From contig OZ231126.1 of NCBI GenBank assembly GCA_965153355.1, positions 65,534,001-65,598,000 of the forward strand: a DNA stretch of 64,000 nucleotides. Direction: 5' to 3'. A program made the position numbers and the translations under genes. The DNA comes from Flaccisagitta enflata. Taxonomy: Eukaryota; Chaetognatha; Sagittoidea; Aphragmophora. Shown here in pieces: positions 58,646 to 64,000 of the stretch (the stretch's first letter is position 1; each line of letters begins with the position of its first letter). The notes under the pieces are model-generated. The model saw nothing but the letters and a program-made list of their open reading frames with translations, had not been told where the DNA came from and searched no databases.

Positions 58646-59060
58646 CAAGGCCAGATACACGGGCCAAGATGGTAAACCATTCCCTAACTCTATCAGACAT
58701 ATCCCTAGCTCTATCAGACCTATCCCTAGCTCTATCAGACCTATCCCAAGCTCTATCAGACCTATCCCTAGCTCTATCAGACCTATCCTGAGCTCTATCA
58801 GACCTATCCGACCTATCACCAGCTCTATCAGACCAATCCTTAGCTCGATCAGACCTATTCTGAGCTCTATCAGACCTATCCCTAGCTATATCAGACCTAT
58901 CCCTTGCTCTATAAGACCTATCCTGAGCTCTATCAGACCTATGCCAAGCCCTATCAGACCTATCCCAAGCTCTATCAGACCTATCCCCGGCTCTATTAGA
59001 CCTACCCGACCTATCACCAGCTCTATCAGACCTATCCCAACACTATCAGACCTAACCATA
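58646..59060. repeat. HINE-like start followed by 21-bp array
   Basis: CAAGGCCAGATACACGGGCC leads into about 17 units of a 21-bp repeat (TCTATCAGACCTATCCCTAG plus one base). Since 21 is a multiple of 3, one frame gives a clean SIRPIPS heptad. No hairpin end follows, so the element may be truncated or its end may lie beyond the window. Confidence 0.7.
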
Positions 59061-59125
59061 GCTGATTACTATAGTGGATGAAATGACGAGTATCATCAAT
59101 GATGAACAAAATGGCAGAGGTTTTT

Positions 59126-62100
59126 TAACTCTCCATTCACATCTCTCCCTTTTTTGAAGAAAACCTTAAGGACATCATATTGCTAATTCTTTGTGTCTAT
59201 CTCTCCATTGGGTTCATCTCTCCATTTTTTGAAAATACCTTCAATATGACTAATCATCTCTCCATTTTTGAACCATCTCTCCATTTATTGAAAATACCTG
59301 CTATATGACTAATCATCTCTCCATTTTTGAACCATCTCTCCATTTATTGAAAATACCCGCTATATGACTAATCATCTCTCCATTTTTGAACCATCTCTCC
59401 ATTTTTGAAAATAACTGCAATATGACTAATCATCTCTCCATTTTTGAACCATCTCTCCATTTATTGAAAATACCTGCTATATGACTAATCATCTCTCCAT
59501 TTTTGAACCATCTCTCCATTTTTTGAAAATACCTGCTATATGACTAATCATCTCTCCATTTTTGAACCATCTCTCCATTTTTTGAAAATAACTGCAATAT
59601 GACTAATCATCTCTCCATTTTTGAGCCATCTCTCCATTTTTTGAAAATACCTGCTATATGACTAATCATCTCTCCATTTTTGAACCATCTCTCCATTTTT
59701 TGAAAATAACTGCAATATGACTAATCATCTCTCCATTTTTGAACCATCTCTCCATTTTTTGAAAATAACTGCAATATGACTAATCATCTCTCCATTTTTG
59801 AACCATCTCTCCATTTTTTGAAAATACCTGCTATATGACTAATCATCTCTCCATTATAGAACCATCTCTCCATTTTTTGAAAATAACTGCAATATGACTA
59901 ATAATCTCTCCATTTTTGAGCCATCTCTCCATTTTTTGAAAATACCTGCTATATGACTAATCATCTCTCCATTATTGAACCATCTCTCCATTTTTTGAAA
60001 ATAACTGGAATATGACTAATCATCTCTCCATTTTTGAGCCATCTCTCCATTTTTTGAAAATACCTGCTATATGACTAATCATCTCTCCATTATTGAACCA
60101 TCTCTCCATTTTTTGAAAATAACTGCAATATGACTAATCATCTCTCCATTTTTGAGCCATCTCTCCATTTTTTGAAATTACTTGCAATATGACTAATCAT
60201 CTCTCCCTTTTTGAACCATCTCTCCATTTTTTGAAAACACCTGCTATATGACTAATCATCTCTCCATTTTTGAACCATCTCTCCATTTATTGAAAATACC
60301 TGCTATATGACTAATCATCTCTCCATTTTTGAACCATCTCTCCATTTATTGAAAATACCCGCTATATGACTAATCATCTCTCCATTTTTGAACCATCTCT
60401 CCATTTTTGAAAATAACTGCAATATGACTAATCATCTCTCCATTTTTGAGCCATCTCTCCATTTTTTGAAAATACCTGCTATATGACTAATCATCTCTCC
60501 ATTATTGAATTATCTCTCCATTTTTTAAAAATAACTGCAATATGACTAATCATCTCTCCATTTTTGAGCCATCTCTCCATTTTTTGAAAATACCTGCTAT
60601 ATGACTAATCATCTCTCCATTATTGAACCATCTCTCCATTTTTTGAAAATAACTGCAATATGACTAATCATCTCTCCATTTTTGAGCCATCTCTCCATTT
60701 TTTGAAAATACTTGCAATATGACTAATCATCTCTCCATTTTTGAACCATCTCTCCATTTTTTGAAAACACCTGCTATATGACTAATCATCTCTCCATTTT
60801 TGAACCATCTCTCCATTTATTGAAAATACCTGCTATATGACTAATCATCTCTCCATTTTTGAACCATCTCTCCATTTATTGAAAATACCTGCTATATGAC
60901 TAATCATCTCTCCATTTTTGAACCATCTCTCCATTTTTTGAAAATAACTGCAATATGACTAATCATCTCTCCATTTTTGAGCCATCTCTCCATTTTTTGA
61001 AAATACCTGCTATATGACTAATCATCTCTCCATTATTGAATTATCTCTCCATCTTTTAAAAATAACTGCAATATGACTAATCATCTCTCCATTTTTGAGC
61101 CATCTCTCCATTTTTTGAAAATAACTGCAATATGACTAATCATCTCTCCATTTTTGAACCATCTCTCCATTTTTTGAGAATAACTGCAATATGACTAATC
61201 ATCTCTCCATTTATGAACCATCTCTCCATTTTTTGAACATAACTGCAATATGACTAATCATCTCTCCATTTTTGAGCCATCTCTCCATTTTTTGAAAATA
61301 CTTGCAGTATGACTAATCATCTCTCCATTTTTTGAACCATCTCTCCATTTTTTGAAAATACCTGCTATATGACTAATCATCTCTCCATTTTTGAACCATC
61401 TCTCCATTTATTGAAAATACCTGCTATATGACTAATCATCTCTCCAATTTTGAACCATCTCTCCATTTATTGAATATACCCGCTATATGACTAATCATCT
61501 CTCAATTATTGAACCATCTCTCTATTTTTGAAAATAACTACAATATGACTGATCATCTCTCCATTTTTGAGCCATCTCTCCATTTTTTGAAAATACTTGC
61601 AATATGACTAATCATCTCTCCATTTTTGAACCATCTCTCCATTTTTTGAAAATACCTGCTATATGACTAATCATCTCTCCATTTTTGAACCATCTCTCCA
61701 TTTATTGAAAATACCTGCTATATGACTAATCATCTCTCCATTTTTGAACCATCTCTCCATTTATTGAAAATACCCGCTATATGACTAATCATCTCTCCAT
61801 TTTTGAACCATCTCTCCATTTTTTGAAAATAACTGCAATATGACTAATCATCTCTCCATTTTTGAGCCATCTCTCCATTTTTTGAAAATACCTGCTATAT
61901 GACTAATCATCTCTCCATTATTGAAACATCTCTCCATTTTTTGAAAATAACTGCAATATGACTAATCATCTCTCCATTTTTGAGCCATCTCTCCATTTTT
62001 TTGAAAATAACTGCAATATGACTAATCATTTCTCCATTTTTGAACCATCTCTCCATTTTTTGAAAAAAACTGCAATATGACTAATCATCTCTCCATTTTT

Positions 62101-64000
62101 GAACCATCTCTCCATTTTTTGAAAATAACTGCAATATGACTAATCATCTCTCCATTTATGAACCATCTCTCCATTTTTTGAAAATAACTGCAATATGACT
62201 AATCATCTCTCCATTTTTGAGCCATCTCTCCATTTTTTGAAAATACTTGCAATATGACTAATCATCTCTCCATTTTTGAGCCATCTCTCCATTTTTTGGA
62301 AATACTTGCAATATGACTAATCATCTCTCCATTTTTGAACCATCTCTCCATTTATTGAAAATACCTGCAATATGACTAATCATCTCTCCATTTTCGAGCC
62401 ATCTCTCCATTTTTTGAAAATACCTGCTATATGATTAATCATCTCTCCATTATTGAAGATCTCTCCATTTTTTGAAATAACTGCAATATGACTAATCATC
62501 TCTCCATTTTTGAGCCATCTCTCCATTTTTTTGAAAATAACTGCAATATGACTAATCATCTCTCCATTTTTGAACCATCTCTCCATTTTTTGAAAATAAC
62601 TGCAATATGACTAATCATCTCTCCATTTTTGAACCATCTCTCCATTTTTTGAAAATAACTGCAATATGACTAATCATCTCTCCATTTATGAACCATCTCT
62701 CCAATTTTAGAAAATAACTGCAATATGACTAATCATCTCTCCATTTTTGAGCCATCTCTCTATTTTTTTAAAAAACCTGCTATATGACTAATCATCTCTC
62801 CATTATTGAACCATCTCTCCATTTTTTGAAAATAACTGCAATATGACTAATCATCTCTCCATTATTGAACCATCTCTCCATTTTTGAAAAAAACTGCTAT
62901 ATGACTAATCATCTCTCCATTTTTGAACCATCTCTCCATTTTTGAAAATAACTGCAATATGACTAATCATCTCTCCATTTTTGAACCATCTCTCCATTTT
63001 TTGAAAATACCTGCAATATGACTAATCATCTCTCCATTATTGAACCATCTCTCCATTTTTTGAAAATAACTGCTATATGACTAATCATCTCTCCATTTTT
63101 GAACCATCTCTCCATTTTTTGAAAATACCTGCTACATGACTAATCATCTCTCCATTTTTGAATCATCTCTCCATTTTTTGAAAATAACTGCAATATGACT
63201 AATCATCTCTCCATTTTTGAGCCATCTCTCCATTTTTTGAAAATACCTGCTATATGACTAATCATCTCTCCATTATTGAACTATCTCTCCATTTTTTGAA
63301 AATAACTGGAATATGACTAATCATCTCACCATTTTTGAACCATCTCTCTATTTTTGAAAATACCTGCTATATGACTAATCAACAATCCATTTTTTCATTA
63401 TCTTTCCATTTTTGAAAATAACTGCAATATGACTAATCATCTCTCCATTTTTGAACCATCTCTCCATTTTTTGAAAATACCTGCTATATGACTAATCATC
63501 TCTCCATTTTTTAACCATCTCTCCATTTTTGAAAATAACTGCAATATAACTAATCATCTCTCCATTTTTGAACCATCTCTCCATTTTTTGAAAATACCTG
63601 CTATATGACTAATCATCTCTCCATTTTTTAACCATCTCTCCATTTTTGAAAATAACTGCAATATGACTAATCATCTCTCCATTTTTGAACCATCTCTGCA
63701 TTTTTTGAAAATAACTGCAATATGACTAATCATCTCTCCATTTTTGAACCATCTCTCCATTTTTTGAAAATACCTGCAATATGACTAATCATTTCTTCAT
63801 TTTTGAACCATCTCTCACTTTCTTGGAAATACCTGCTGTATGACTAACCATATTTCCACTTTTGAATTATCTCTCCATTTTCAGGAAACACTTGCAATAT
63901 GACTTACCATCTCTCCATCTTTTTACCATCTCTCCTTTTTCATGACACACTCGCAATATGACTGAACATATCTCCATTTTTGAACCATCTCTTCATTTTT
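59126..64000 (+). repeat. 59-bp satellite with higher-order structure
   Basis: About 82 monomers. Each has two CATCTCTCCATTTTT boxes and a variable AACTGCAATATGACTAAT or ACCTGCTATATGACTAAT end. The left edge (59126-59230) and right edge (63780-64000) are diverged; the array continues past the window. Occasional open frames are artefacts. Confidence 0.98.

Overview
The window looks like nuclear DNA of an invertebrate animal. Gene pieces have GT-AG introns (one only 35 nt), and the sequence is crowded with non-autonomous transposons, microsatellites and satellite DNA. I cannot name the species. There is one assembly gap (Ns, 31248-31280). No rRNA, tRNA, CRISPR array or bacterial-type operon was seen.

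Genes are sparse. (1) Plus-strand exon candidates lie at 348-2338. (2) A minus-strand three-exon piece of an unrecognised gene lies at 3633-4646. (3) A large minus-strand exon at 15373-18090 encodes a protein with four double-stranded-RNA-binding domains (dsRBDs). A possible first coding exon sits at 25472-25525 across a ~7.4 kb intron that holds a 5.6 kb inverted duplication. (4) A minus-strand cluster of three intronless, diverged paralogues of unknown function (27305-30870) has a conserved stem-loop downstream of two of them, and a small membrane or secreted ORF nearby. (5) A small secreted-type ORF (40854-41243) lies between young direct repeats. (6) A plus-strand exon at 46759-48285 encodes poly-Asn and poly-Ser. 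(7) A decayed transposon-related coding relic lies at 58455-58645.

Most of the remainder is repeats. The commonest element is a Helentron/HINE-like family. One end carries a short terminal hairpin of the type AGTCGCGTGCACGCGACT next to AAAAA, then a GTCC/GTCG microsatellite. The other end is CAAGGCCGGATACACGGCTACC-like. The hairpin arms change in a compensatory way between copies, and the far end carries the same arm sequence as its own hairpin. Several copies hold a different tandem array as their core: 112-bp, 14-bp, 10-bp and 21-bp units. Two or three unrelated families share the same layout. Other elements include a mariner-type MITE with TA duplication, a hAT-like element with an 8-bp duplication, a Mutator-like MITE with an 11-bp duplication, and several long palindromes.

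Blocks in order: 7.0-14.0 kb, an inverted pair of ~20-bp G/C-skewed minisatellites around a 1 kb palindrome; 18.1-23.7 kb, an inverted duplication whose arms show insertions as empty and filled sites; 34.7-40.4 kb, a 112-bp satellite; 44-49 kb, very long CT tracts around the poly-Asn/poly-Ser exon; 59.1-64.0 kb (running off the window), a 59-bp satellite with a 9-monomer, 531-bp higher-order repeat.
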